Below are positions 8,921-17,666 of a DNA stretch of 64,000 nt, piece by piece. The notes beneath the pieces are model-generated. The model searched no databases. It was not told where the DNA came from and saw only the letters and a list, made by a program, of their open reading frames with translations. The stretch comes from DATAYA01 sp963754235 (GTDB lineage Bacteria; Pseudomonadota; Alphaproteobacteria; Acetobacterales; Acetobacteraceae). The stretch lies in the NCBI GenBank assembly GCA_963754235.1, contig CAVWFK010000007.1, positions 1 to 64,000 of the forward strand, given 5' to 3'. Every line of letters begins with the position of its first letter. Within the stretch, counting starts at the first letter, position 1. The translations under genes were made by a program, and so were the position numbers.

Positions 8921-10128
8921 CGAGCATCAGTGACACGCTCGCGGTCTTCCCGCCGGACGAGTACCCGGAGTTCGAGCCGGGCGAATTCGCCAGCCGGATC
9001 GAGGCGGCGCGGCGCGTCATGCGGGAGCTCGAGCTGGACGCATTGCTCGTCACCTCCGAGGCGAACTTCCGTTATATGACTCGCTACATCCTGCAAGCGC
9101 CGGTCCAGATCGCGCGGCCCCGCTACTTCGTGCTTCTGCTCGAAGGCAGGCCCTGCGCCGTGGTCCCAACGACCAACGTGGCCGGCGTGCGGCAGACGAC
9201 CTGGCTGCAAGACATCCGAAACTGGGTGGCGCCCTGCCCGGAAGACGACGGCGTGTCTTTAGTCGCCGACGCGCTCAGCCCGCCAACGCGTCGCTTCGGG
9301 CGAATCGGCGCAGAGATCGGGCAGGAGGCGCGGCTCGGCATGCCCGTGCTCGACTACCTTCGCCTCGCCGAGACATTGGCGCCGTCGCGCTTCGTGGATG
9401 GCGAGACGGTGTTCCGCCGCATCCGCATGGTCAAGTCGCCGGCGGAGATCGATCGGATCCGCCGCATCGCCCGGATCGTCTCGGAGTCGTTCGATGCGCT
9501 GCCGGCGCTACTCCGAATCGGCGACACCGAGTGGAGCGTCTGCCGCCGAATGCAGCTCGACCTGATCCTGCGCGGTGCGCATCGCACCCCGCATCTGACC
9601 GGCGTCTCGGGCCTGGACGGCTACACCAACATCAACACGGGCCCCACCGGCCGTGTGCTCGACCGCGGCAGTGTGCTCACGATCGATGCCGGATGCTGCT
9701 GGGACAATTACTGGTGCGACTTCAATCGCAACTTCGCCTTCGGCCACGCCGGCGCGGAGCCCGCACGTGCCTACGCCGCGCTGCACGCATCGGTCGAGGC
9801 CGGCCTCGCCGCGGTCCGGCCCGGCGCACGCGCGCGCGATCTGTTCGTCGCCATGGGCAGCGTGCTTAGGGAGGCCGGCGCGCCGGGCGGCACGGTTGGG
9901 CGTATGGGCCACGGCATCGGCCTGCTCGCACCGGAGCCGCCGTCCATCAACGCGAAGGACGACACCGTGCTCGAGCCTGGCATGGTACTGACGCTCGAGC
10001 CGAGCATGTCGTTCACGGTCAACGGGAGCGCCCGGATCATGGCGCATGAGGAAAACCTCGCCGTCACCGAAGACGGGTTCGAGTTGCTGACCACGCGCAC
10101 GCCGGGCGAATTGCCGGTGGTGACATGA
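8917..10128 (+). CDS. M24 family metallopeptidase (Xaa-Pro dipeptidase/creatinase-like)
   Basis: Intact 403-residue cytoplasmic hydrolase. The N-terminal creatinase-type domain has LDALLVTSEANFRYMTRY, then IRMVKSPAEIDRIRRIARIV. The catalytic pita-bread domain holds the dinuclear metal ligands: DAGCCWDNYWCDFNRNFAFG (two Asp), GRMGHGIGLLAPEPPS (His), MVLTLEPSM (Glu) and RIMAHEENLAVT (Glu). It overlaps the upstream GntR gene and the downstream AstE-like gene by ATGA, so the three are translationally coupled. The family includes prolidases, creatinase and ectoine hydrolase (DoeA/EutD). A partner of the AstE/DoeB superfamily directly downstream suggests hydrolysis of an amide or cyclic amidine to an N-acyl amino acid. 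That role is inference, and the ectoine-specific N-terminal sequence is not obvious here. Confidence 0.9.
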   Translation: MTSISDTLAVFPPDEYPEFEPGEFASRIEAARRVMRELELDALLVTSEANFRYMTRYILQAPVQIARPRYFVLLLEGRPCAVVPTTNVAGVRQTTWLQDIRNWVAPCPEDDGVSLVADALSPPTRRFGRIGAEIGQEARLGMPVLDYLRLAETLAPSRFVDGETVFRRIRMVKSPAEIDRIRRIARIVSESFDALPALLRIGDTEWSVCRRMQLDLILRGAHRTPHLTGVSGLDGYTNINTGPTGRVLDRGSVLTIDAGCCWDNYWCDFNRNFAFGHAGAEPARAYAALHASVEAGLAAVRPGARARDLFVAMGSVLREAGAPGGTVGRMGHGIGLLAPEPPSINAKDDTVLEPGMVLTLEPSMSFTVNGSARIMAHEENLAVTEDGFELLTTRTPGELPVVT

Positions 10129-11063
10129 GCACGTCCTTCGAGCGCCGTCCGCTCCACGTTGCGACCTTGGCGGACGGTTCCCGCCTGGACGTGCCGATGA
10201 TCGTGCTCGCCGGCACGGCCGCGCGCCCGCGCGTGGTGTGCGTCGCGGGCATCCACGGTGACGAGCCGGAGGGGATGCGAGCGCTGATGGAGTTGGCCGA
10301 CGAGGTCGACCCGGCGGCATTGCGGGGCCAGCTGGTGTTGGTTCCGGTGGCGAACCCCACAGCCTTCGCCGCTGCCAGCCGCGTCAGCCCGATGGACGGG
10401 CTCGACCTGAACCGAATCTTTCCCGGCCGTGCCGACGGCAGCGTATCCGAGCGCCTGGCGCACACGCTGTTCGAGCAGATCCTGCGCGGTGCGGACTTCG
10501 TCTTTGCCCTGCACAGTTGGCATGCGTCAGGGGAGGTGCTGCCCTATGTCGAGTATGGTCACGTCATTCCCGCAACGGCGCAAGCCAGCCTCGACGCGGC
10601 GCGTGCGGGTGGGTTCGAGCTGATCCGGATCAGTGATTGGCCGCAGGGCCTGATGACCCGCGTCGTGAACGAGGCCGGGATCGCCGCCATGGAGTCGGAG
10701 ATCGGCGGGCTCGGTATGGCCACGCCTCAGGGCACCGAACGCACGAAACTCAGCATCCGCGGGCTCATGGCCCATCTCGGGATGCTGGACCGCCAGGCGG
10801 CGCCCTGGCGCGGGCGGATTGTCGATCAGTTCGAAATCTTCGCACCGTGCGGCGGCTTCCTGAACATCGTTCCTCCGCTCGGTGCCGAGCTGAGCGCCGG
10901 CGACACGCTGGGTTGTGTCCGCTCTCTGGACGGGTCCGTGATCGAGAGGATCGAGGTGCCGCGCGCCGGGCTGCTCGCTGCGGTGCGCCGCGCCGCGCGG
11001 GTCCAGCCCGGCGAGCGCATCGCCCGTCTTTTCACCGACTATACCGGCGCGGAGATCGGCTGA
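10125..11063 (+). CDS. Succinylglutamate desuccinylase/aspartoacylase family deacylase
   Basis: Intact 312-residue zinc carboxypeptidase-like (M14) deacylase. GIHGDEPEG (His44, Glu47) gives two zinc ligands, DLNRIFPG is the conserved substrate-binding Asn-Arg motif, and ALHSWHASGE carries the third zinc His. The C-terminal beta domain ends PGERIARLFTDYTGAEIG. Known family members remove N-acyl groups from amino acids: AstE, aspartoacylase, and DoeB, which deacetylates N-acetyl-diaminobutyrate. It overlaps the M24 gene by ATGA and is followed after one base by the PLP lyase gene. It therefore probably acts on the M24 product (inference). Confidence 0.88.
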   Translation: MSTSFERRPLHVATLADGSRLDVPMIVLAGTAARPRVVCVAGIHGDEPEGMRALMELADEVDPAALRGQLVLVPVANPTAFAAASRVSPMDGLDLNRIFPGRADGSVSERLAHTLFEQILRGADFVFALHSWHASGEVLPYVEYGHVIPATAQASLDAARAGGFELIRISDWPQGLMTRVVNEAGIAAMESEIGGLGMATPQGTERTKLSIRGLMAHLGMLDRQAAPWRGRIVDQFEIFAPCGGFLNIVPPLGAELSAGDTLGCVRSLDGSVIERIEVPRAGLLAAVRRAARVQPGERIARLFTDYTGAEIG

Positions 11064-11064
11064 C

Positions 11065-12307
11065 GTGCTGCATGGTCCCGATATCGGCTGGTGGCTGCAA
11101 TGCCAGACCTGCCGGACGCGCTTCCCCTTCTCGGCGATGGTGCGCGGCTGCCCCGACTGCTCGGCGCGGGGTCAGTTTGGGCTTTTGGAGCTGCAACGCG
11201 ACACACCAGATTTGCCCGCATCCCTCTCCGCTCGTCACCGGCCGTGGCCTCGCCCGATGGCTCGACCTGCTGCCGGTCGCGAGCCCCGATGCCTGGCTCT
11301 CGCTCGGCGAAGGCGGCACCGCGCTGGTCCGCTCTCGCGTCATCGGCAAGCGGCTTGGCATCCCCAGCCTTTATTTCAAGCTGGAGCAGCAGAACCCAAC
11401 GTTGTCGTTCAAAGACCGTTTCGTCGCCGTCACCGTAAACGCAGCCCGCGCCTTCGGTTATCGTCGCATCGCCGTCTCCTCCACCGGCAATCTTGCCCTC
11501 TCCGTCGCCGCTTATGCAGCCGCGGCCGAGATGGACTGCATGATCATCGTGCCGCGGGGTCTGCCGTCCAACATCCTGAGCGAGGCGAACCTGTACGGCG
11601 CCCGCGTCGCGGTCATCGCCCGCGAGCTCCGATTCCGGGCGCTCGAGGAGGCTGCGCAGAACGCGGACTGGTTCCCGGTCGGGCTGTTCCTCCCTCGGCC
11701 TGTGCAGAACGCGTTCGGCGTGGAAGGCTACCGGAGCTTCGCCTATGAGATCGTCGAGGAACTGGGCGACGCTCCCGCCGCGATGCTGTTCCCCTGTGCG
11801 CGGGGCAACGGCCTGTATGGGGCCTATAAAGGCTTCCTCGACTGCCATGCCGTCGGCTGGAGCACGCACGTGCCGCGCATGATCGCGGCCCAGCCGAAGG
11901 GCGCGAACTCCCTCGAAGTCTCGCTCATGCGCGACATCGCAGAGGCGGTCGAGCTGCCGCCCTTCGACAGCGTCGCGAAGTCCACGTCCGAAACGGTCGG
12001 TAGCGACGACGCGCTCCGCGCCATTAGGCACTCCAAGGGGGCAGCGTTCTCGGCCGACGACGAGGAGATCCGGCGCGCGGTCGTCGCGCTCGGCGAGGAG
12101 GGGCTCAACGTCGAGTCTGGCGCTGCCCTTCCTGTCGCCTGCTTGCCCAAGCTCATCAGCCCGCCGGGTTTCGACCGCGACGGCACGATAGTCTGCGTCC
12201 TGACCGCGACCGGGCTTCGCTGGCCGGAGCAGCAAGGATGGATCTCGCCCCGGATTTTCGAAGTGCAGGATATGGCCAAGTTCGCGGAGGTGCTGCGCGC
12301 CGGCTGA
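11065..12307 (+). pseudogene. Threonine-synthase-like PLP enzyme with zinc ribbon, one frameshift
   Basis: Fold-type II PLP enzyme. The N-terminus from a GTG at 11065 has a zinc ribbon CQTCRTRFPF then GCPDC (CxxC pairs), as in threonine-synthase-like lyases. A frame change between about 11213 and 11240 leads into the catalytic domain: WLSLGEGGTALVRS, NPTLSFKDRFVAVTVNAARA (PLP lysine) and AVSSTGNLALSVAAYAAAAE (phosphate-binding loop region). It continues to SPRIFEVQDMAKFAEVLRAG at 12307. The catalytic part is otherwise complete. One base follows the AstE-like stop, so it is in the same operon. The substrate is unknown; beta/gamma-elimination on an amino acid from the deacylase step would fit (inference). 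Hydroxyectoine operons also carry a fold-II enzyme (EutB), but identity is not shown. Confidence 0.82.
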
Positions 12308-12349
12308 AACCACGTTCGCGTCATCGATCAGCAACGGAGGGGTAAGGCT

Positions 12350-13672
12350 ATGACCAGTCTGCACACTCGAAAGTGGTCGCGTCGCCGGGTCTTGAGGACG
12401 TCGCTTGCGGGCGCGTCCGCGCTGATGGCGGGTGGAACGTTCACGCCGCGCCGGGCCGCCGCTGCGGTCCAGCTCACTTCTGTCGCCGCCATGGTGGCCG
12501 ACGCGGAGGTCGCCTGGGAGCGCGGGGTCAGCGCGAATTGGAATAAGCTGCATCCCCAAGCTCAATGGAGCCCCGAGGACACTGGCTGGGAAACGGTGTT
12601 CGAGAAGATCCTCGCTTACGAGAAGGCCGGCAGCCCCCCCAATCTAGGCTATGGGTTCACTGGCTTCACTGCCGACTGGCATCAAATGGGCATCATCACG
12701 CCGCCGGAGAACTATCTCGGCGCCGCCTGGAAAGACCGGTTCGCCCCGTATCTCACCAGCGGCGGCGGCGACGTTATCGACGGCAAGCTCTGGGTCGTGC
12801 CGATCCAGGCCGGCGTGTACGGCCTTGTCTCGCGGCGGGACTGGCTGAAGGAGGCCGGCATCGAACCGGCGAGCATCCGGACCTACGACCAGCTCGTTGA
12901 CGCGATGGCAAAAGTGGCTACCGCGCGCAAGAACAAACCGTTCGGGATTCCGCTCGGCAATGCGCGGAACGCTGGTGAGAAGACGGAGTGGCTGTTCCGC
13001 GGCAACGGCCTCAAAAACCTCGCCGACTTCGATCCGGCCAAGCGCGACGCCTACATCGAAGTGCTGGAGACGCTGCTCCGGCTGCGCCCTTATATCCCGG
13101 ATAACGCCTTCAGCCAGGACTACACCGGCCATCGTCAGGCGTTCGCGACCGGCGTCGCCGGGTTCATCTCGATCGGCGACTACTATTTCGGCGAGATCTA
13201 CCCGTCCGCGAAGCAGCTCATGAAGCCGGAGCATGTGGTCATGATCCCGTATCCGTCCGGGAGCAAGGGGCCAGGTCAGCCGTTCAGCAGCTTCGACATG
13301 AACTGCTACTACATGATGAAGGACGCGCCGGACAAGGAGGTTACGGCCAAGCTGATCGACTTCCTGACGAGCCGCGAGAACCTGTTGCGCTGGTCCCTGG
13401 GTCACCCGCCGCTGAGGGACTGGACCGTCGACGAGGCGGTCAAGAGCCGCATGTATGGCGAGGCGGAGCGCTGGTGGCTGGACGACGTGCTGAAGATGGC
13501 TTCCACCGTGCCCATGCTCTCGGCCGAAGGCTTCGTGGCCAAGGACGAGGTGCAGCAGGCCTTCTACCGTACACTCCTGAAACTCTTCGCTGGATCGATG
13601 AAGCCAGCGGAGGCCTATGACGCTATGAACGATAGCATCCCGAAGCTGATCAAGGCTGCCAAGGCTGGCTAG
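12350..13672 (+). CDS. ABC transporter extracellular solute-binding protein (carbohydrate type)
   Basis: Intact 440-residue binding protein of the family-1 sugar type. The start at 12350 is backed by GGAGGGG 8 bases upstream. The Tat-type signal WSRRRVLRTSLAGASALMAG is followed by an alanine-rich cleavage region. The mature part contains FEKILAYEKAGSPPNLGYGF, VPIQAGVYGLVSRRDWLKEA and YYFGEIYPSAKQLMKPEHVV, typical of family-1 binding proteins. Two permease genes follow immediately, but there is no ATPase gene, as is common when an importer borrows a shared MsmK/UgpC-type ATPase. The substrate is unknown. Confidence 0.88.
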   Translation: MTSLHTRKWSRRRVLRTSLAGASALMAGGTFTPRRAAAAVQLTSVAAMVADAEVAWERGVSANWNKLHPQAQWSPEDTGWETVFEKILAYEKAGSPPNLGYGFTGFTADWHQMGIITPPENYLGAAWKDRFAPYLTSGGGDVIDGKLWVVPIQAGVYGLVSRRDWLKEAGIEPASIRTYDQLVDAMAKVATARKNKPFGIPLGNARNAGEKTEWLFRGNGLKNLADFDPAKRDAYIEVLETLLRLRPYIPDNAFSQDYTGHRQAFATGVAGFISIGDYYFGEIYPSAKQLMKPEHVVMIPYPSGSKGPGQPFSSFDMNCYYMMKDAPDKEVTAKLIDFLTSRENLLRWSLGHPPLRDWTVDEAVKSRMYGEAERWWLDDVLKMASTVPMLSAEGFVAKDEVQQAFYRTLLKLFAGSMKPAEAYDAMNDSIPKLIKAAKAG

Positions 13673-13673
13673 C

Positions 13674-14553
13674 TTGCCGCGACGCAGTTGGCGGCCCGCT
13701 TCTGCATGGTTGCGGGGCTACGCCTATCTCCTGCCCGTGCTGCTGATCCTGGGCGGGATGGTCGCCTGGCCCGTCGCGGAAGCGTGGCGGATGAGCTTTC
13801 ACGAGATCTATCTGCTGCGCGGCGGGGGGCGTGAGACCTGGGCAGGGCTCGACAACTACATCCGCTTCTTTAACGACCCCGACGCGCCCACCTACCTGCT
13901 TAACACGGCAATCTTCGTGGCGGGCGGCGTCAGCTTCCAATTCATCGTGGCGACGATCTTGGCGCTGTTGCTGAATGGGCGGCTCGTCATGCGGGGTCTC
14001 TGGCGGGCGCTCGCTGTGATCCCCTGGGCGATGCCGATCACGGTGACCGCCATGGTCTGGCGGTGGATCCTCGACGGGCAGTGGGGGATCCTGAATGCCG
14101 TGCTCGGCACCTCGGTGGACTGGCTCTCCAGCAGCATTTGGCTCTGGCCGATGCTGCTGCTGGTGAACGCTTGGGCAGGCTTCCCGTTCCTGTTTGTAAA
14201 CTTGCTCGCCGGGCTCCAGGGCATCCCGCGCGAGCTGACCGAGGCGGCCCGGATCGACGGCGCGGGGCAGTGGACCCTGTTCTGGCGCATCACCTTGCCG
14301 ATGCTGCGGCCGGTTATCACGACCCTGCTGCTGCTGAGCATCATCCTGCATCTTCGCGAGTTCGCCACGATCTGGATGCTGACGAGCGGGGGTCCGGGCA
14401 TAGAGTACCACCACGCTTTCGCCGCTCGTTTATATCACGAGCTTCCACTTCTTCCGCCTCGGCTATGGCGCATCGATCGGGGTCACGCTGATGGCGGGCA
14501 CCTTACTGTTCACTGCCATCTATCTCCGCCGGGTCAGGGCCGCGGTGGCATGA
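13674..14553 (+). pseudogene. Sugar-type ABC permease (MalF-like), one frameshift near its end
   Basis: Membrane permease starting at a TTG directly after the binding-protein stop (MPRRSWRPASAWLRGYAYLL). Membrane segments include YAYLLPVLLILGGMVAWPVA, GGVSFQFIVATILALLLNGR and the EAA loop RELTEAARIDGAGQWTLFWR. The frame changes near 14405, after MLTSGGPG. The true ending reads TTTLSPLVYITSFHFFRLGY through AIYLRRVRAAVA to a TGA at 14551-14553, which overlaps the next ATG. Without the correction the frame fuses into permease 2 as one 591-residue product. That is an artefact of the indel rather than a natural fusion. Confidence 0.82.
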
Positions 14554-15449
14554 CCCTCGCCAGCGCGACGGCGCCGCTTCCGCTCACGAGCCGGTCCCAA
14601 CTGCGTTCGCGACGCTTGCGGGCCGGACTAGGAGTCGCCGGGCGGCACCTGGTGCTGGCCGTGCTGATGCTCTGGGTGCTGTTTCCCTTCCTGTGGGCGC
14701 TCAGCTGCTCGCTGCGGCCGACCGACCGGCTATTTACCGCCAGTCCGGAGTGGCTGCCCCGGCCGCTGACGTTCGAGAATTATCGCTGGGCGCTCAGCGA
14801 GCCGTCGTTCACGGGCCCGCTCGTCAACTCGTTCCTGGTCTCCGGCTCTACGGCGGTGGCGGCGGTTGCCCTGGGTGCGCTGGCCGCCTTCAGCCTGACC
14901 AGGCTGAGCTATCCCGGCAAGAACGCGATCATGACGGCAATGCTGGCCTGCCAGATGCTACCCACCATGCTCGTTATCATCCCGATCTTCCTGATTTTTG
15001 CGCGGGTCGGGCTCTACAATACGCTAGCCGGGCTGGTGCTGGCCTCCACGGCGTGGACGCTGCCCTACACCGTGCTCCTGCTCCGCGGCTTCTTCAGCGC
15101 GCTGCCCGTGACGCTGGAGGAACAGGCAATGGTGGACGGCTGCAGCCGGCCGGGGGCGTTCCTACGGATCACGTTGCCGCTTTCGTTGCCGGGCATTGCC
15201 GCCGTGACCGCCTATGCGTTCATCTGGACATGGGGCGACATGCTATTCCCACTAATCCTTGCGAAGAACTTCGACCACCAAACGGCGGCCTTGAGTCTGT
15301 TCACGATGATGCAGAGCACGCGCGGTGCGACCAACTACGGCGGCCTCCTCGCGGCGGGGATTCTGTTCACTTGCCCGGCCACGCTCCTGTTCTTGATCCT
15401 GCAACGGCCGATGCTCGAGGGCCTCACGGGAGGAGCGCTCAAAGCCTGA
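14550..15449 (+). CDS. Sugar-type ABC permease (MalG-like)
   Basis: Intact permease of 299 residues from the ATG at 14550 (ATGA overlap with permease 1). Membrane segments: HLVLAVLMLWVLFPFLWALS, LVSGSTAVAAVALGALAAFS, AMLACQMLPTMLVIIPIFLI and TAYAFIWTWGDMLFPLILA. The EAA loop LEEQAMVDGCSRPGAFLRIT confirms a binding-protein-dependent permease. It is followed one base later by the epimerase/dehydrogenase gene. Confidence 0.88.
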   Translation: MTLASATAPLPLTSRSQLRSRRLRAGLGVAGRHLVLAVLMLWVLFPFLWALSCSLRPTDRLFTASPEWLPRPLTFENYRWALSEPSFTGPLVNSFLVSGSTAVAAVALGALAAFSLTRLSYPGKNAIMTAMLACQMLPTMLVIIPIFLIFARVGLYNTLAGLVLASTAWTLPYTVLLLRGFFSALPVTLEEQAMVDGCSRPGAFLRITLPLSLPGIAAVTAYAFIWTWGDMLFPLILAKNFDHQTAALSLFTMMQSTRGATNYGGLLAAGILFTCPATLLFLILQRPMLEGLTGGALKA

Positions 15450-15450
15450 T

Positions 15451-16284
15451 ATGTCCATGGCTGAGGTCGAGGTGCTGATCACTGGGGCGGCTGGGCGGAT
15501 CGGATCGGCGATCCGACCCGCGATCCTCCATCGCTTCGGCACCGTCCGGCTCGTGGACTCAAGCCCGATCTCCGGCCCGCGGCCTGGCGAAGAGGTCGTC
15601 CGTGCGGACATCCGATCTCTCTCCGAGATGATAGCGGTGGTGGGCGGCGCACGCAGAATCGTGCACCTCGCCGCAATTCCGGACGAAGATGCGTGGGAAC
15701 GCATTCGCGACATCAACATCGATGGTACGTTCAATGTGTTCGAGGCGGCCCGCATCGCTGGTGCGCAGCGGGTCGTTTACGCAAGCTCTCACCATATCGT
15801 TGCGTTCACCGAGGCTGGTCAATTGGTTCCAATTACAACCGAGATGCGCCCGACCGGGCTCTATGGGGTAAGCAAGGCGTTCGGCGAGGCGCTCGCGAAG
15901 ACCTACTCCATGAAGTTCGGGCTATCCGTGATCTGCCTGCGCATCGCAGCGTTCTGTCCCGAGCCTTCGAACTATCGCGAGTTGCTGCTGTGGATCAGCC
16001 CGGGGGACACTGCTCGGCTGATTTCGAGCGCACTGCAGGCGCCTGACACGGTCCGTTTCTTAACCGCATTCGGCGTCTCGGGCAACACGCGCAATCCGTA
16101 TGACAAATCCGGCTGGAGCCTGTTGGGCTACGTGCCCGAGGACAACTCCGAGAGCTTCGTAGGATCGGGAAGCGACCTCACTGGCTTACCGACGCAGCCT
16201 AGCGACGCGTATCATGGCGGATCGCTGTGTCTACCGAATGAGACGAAGCCCAGGTTATCTGGGCGTCGCGGATCTCTCCGGTGA
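15451..16284 (+). CDS. NAD-dependent sugar dehydrogenase/epimerase (uronate dehydrogenase-like)
   Basis: Short-chain extended reductase of 277 residues. The Rossmann motif LITGAAGRIGSAI lies at the N-terminus, with ADIRSLSEM and RIVHLAAIPDED in the cofactor domain. VVYASSHHIVAFTE and the catalytic YGVSKAFGE (Tyr-x3-Lys) follow. The C-terminal GSGSDLTGLPTQPSDAYHGG resembles uronate dehydrogenases, which oxidise hexuronic acids to aldarolactones. It is the last gene of the plus-strand cluster, one base after permease 2. The 15 or so residues after YHGG look unrelated to the family, so the 3' end may be altered. Confidence 0.75.
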   Translation: MSMAEVEVLITGAAGRIGSAIRPAILHRFGTVRLVDSSPISGPRPGEEVVRADIRSLSEMIAVVGGARRIVHLAAIPDEDAWERIRDINIDGTFNVFEAARIAGAQRVVYASSHHIVAFTEAGQLVPITTEMRPTGLYGVSKAFGEALAKTYSMKFGLSVICLRIAAFCPEPSNYRELLLWISPGDTARLISSALQAPDTVRFLTAFGVSGNTRNPYDKSGWSLLGYVPEDNSESFVGSGSDLTGLPTQPSDAYHGGSLCLPNETKPRLSGRRGSLR

Positions 16285-16539
16285 ACCGGCTCGCCGAGCT
16301 GTTGCCCTGGGATTTGGACGATATCCGTCCTCGCTCGATCAACGCCTTGCCGCCTGAGCGCAACTGTTAACCAGATTCTCCGCGCCGTTCAGCGGACGCT
16401 ACGCGCTGGCTACGATCTTCGGCTGATCCTGACCTTCCTCGAAGAGCTCTTGCGTGCCTTGCTGCGCTCGCATTCCGGCGGTCGTTTCGCTGCGCAATTA
16501 TCGTGCAACCCGTGCCACCGGATCCTTCGGGGCGACTAG
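16285..16539. other. Intergenic with possible transposase tail
   Basis: 255 bases between convergent genes. A short open plus frame from 16281 to 16370 reads NRLAELLPWDLDDIRPRS and resembles the extreme C-terminus of IS66-type transposases (compare the LRELLPWNW end of the IS66 gene at 31089-32636). The similarity is short and weak. Nothing else is recognisable. Confidence 0.3.
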
Positions 16540-17655
16540 CTAGCGTTTTGCGCAGCGTTCAATTCCCATCGCCGTGATGGTCTGCTGGACGGCAGCAAGC
16601 AGGTAGCGCACCTCGGCCTCGCCCACCTGGCCCATGCATGCCACCCTGAAGCTCGGAACGTCATCGAGTTTGCCTGGTGAGATCAGCACGCCCTCCCGGA
16701 GCAGTCCGGCATGGAAGCGATCAAGGTCGAAGCGGCGAGCGCACGGCGCACGGAAGCTTACGATCATTGGCGCCTGCCGCTCCGAATCGAGCACAGTCTC
16801 AAAACCCATTGCCCGGAACCCGTCGATGATAGAGCGAGACGTCCGCGCGTAGCGGCGCATCCGCCCCGCGATGCCGCCCTCCACCTCCAGTTCGTCGAGC
16901 GCTGCTCCGAGCGCCGCGACCACGTGCGTGGGCGCCGTGAACCGCCAGCAACCGTCCTGCTCCAGCGACCGCCATTGATCGTAGAGATCGAGGTTGACCG
17001 CCGGTGCGTTGCCCTGACATTTGCGGAGTGCGGACTCGCGCACGATCACGAAGCACAGTCCCGGGACGGACTCGAGACACTTGGTCGGCGACGCGGCCAA
17101 CGCATCAACCGGCGATGTTCGCACGTCGATCGGCAGCGCCCCGAAGCCACACATGCTGTCAACCAGCAGACCTCGGCCGCGCGCAGCGACCACGCCCGCG
17201 ATCGCGTGCAATGGGTTTAGAATCCCGGTCGTGGTTTCGCAATCGACCAGCAGCACATGGCTGATCCCGGGATCGGCTGCAAGCCGCGTATCAATCTCGA
17301 TCGGGTCCGGTGCCGTGTCGAACGGCATTTCGAATGTGGCGTACGCCCGCCCGGCATAGTCGCACATCGCGATCGCGCGCCGACCATACACACCGTTGAT
17401 CAGGATCAGCAGCTTGCCCTCGCGCGGCACGAAGCTGCCCACCATCGCTTCCACCGCCAAATTCCCGCTCCCGGACATTGGCACAGCGACGTGGCTGCCT
17501 GTGCCGCCAGCCAGGTCTACCAGCCGCGCGCGGATGGACGCTTCGAGTGCCGCGAAGTCCGGATCGCGAGGTCCCCAGTCGCGGAGCATCGCTGTTTTCA
17601 CCCGCTCGGAGGTCATGAGCGGGCCGGGCGTGAACAGCAGCGGTGTCTGCGGCAT
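16540..17655 (-). CDS. PLP aminotransferase, 2-aminoethylphosphonate:pyruvate transaminase-like
   Basis: Intact 371-residue class-V aminotransferase. TPGPLMTSERVKTAMLRDWG at the N-terminus and SGSGNLAVEAMVGSFVP are PhnW signatures. LLVDSMCGFGALPIDV carries the PLP-ring Asp, and ALAASPTKCLESVPGLCFVI holds the Schiff-base lysine. LDLYDQWRSLEQDGCWRFTA, THVVAALGAALDELEVEGG and LISPGKLDDVPSFRVACMGQ complete the fold. The sequence is closest to PhnW, with alanine-glyoxylate-type relatives as the alternative. No phosphonatase or other phosphonate gene is nearby; the neighbours are a deacylase and a polyamine-type importer. The substrate may therefore be an omega-amino compound other than aminoethylphosphonate. 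It is the last gene of the 24.4-16.5 kb operon. Confidence 0.82.
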   Translation of the reverse strand: MPQTPLLFTPGPLMTSERVKTAMLRDWGPRDPDFAALEASIRARLVDLAGGTGSHVAVPMSGSGNLAVEAMVGSFVPREGKLLILINGVYGRRAIAMCDYAGRAYATFEMPFDTAPDPIEIDTRLAADPGISHVLLVDCETTTGILNPLHAIAGVVAARGRGLLVDSMCGFGALPIDVRTSPVDALAASPTKCLESVPGLCFVIVRESALRKCQGNAPAVNLDLYDQWRSLEQDGCWRFTAPTHVVAALGAALDELEVEGGIAGRMRRYARTSRSIIDGFRAMGFETVLDSERQAPMIVSFRAPCARRFDLDRFHAGLLREGVLISPGKLDDVPSFRVACMGQVGEAEVRYLLAAVQQTITAMGIERCAKR

Positions 17656-17666
17656 CGCAGCGTGCG

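Noticed and set aside
8917..11063. Direct assignment as ectoine hydrolase and DoeB
   Set aside because: Only superfamily-level features match; the N-terminal part of the M24 protein does not look like DoeA and no other ectoine genes are present.
11039..12565. 508-codon minus-strand open frame
   Set aside because: Antisense to the PLP lyase gene; high-GC codon bias keeps the complementary frame open, and it has no recognisable motif.
13674..15449. Natural fusion of two sugar permeases (591 residues)
   Set aside because: A frame change near 14405 restores a normal permease 1 ending with a TGA that overlaps permease 2's ATG, so the fusion is an indel product.
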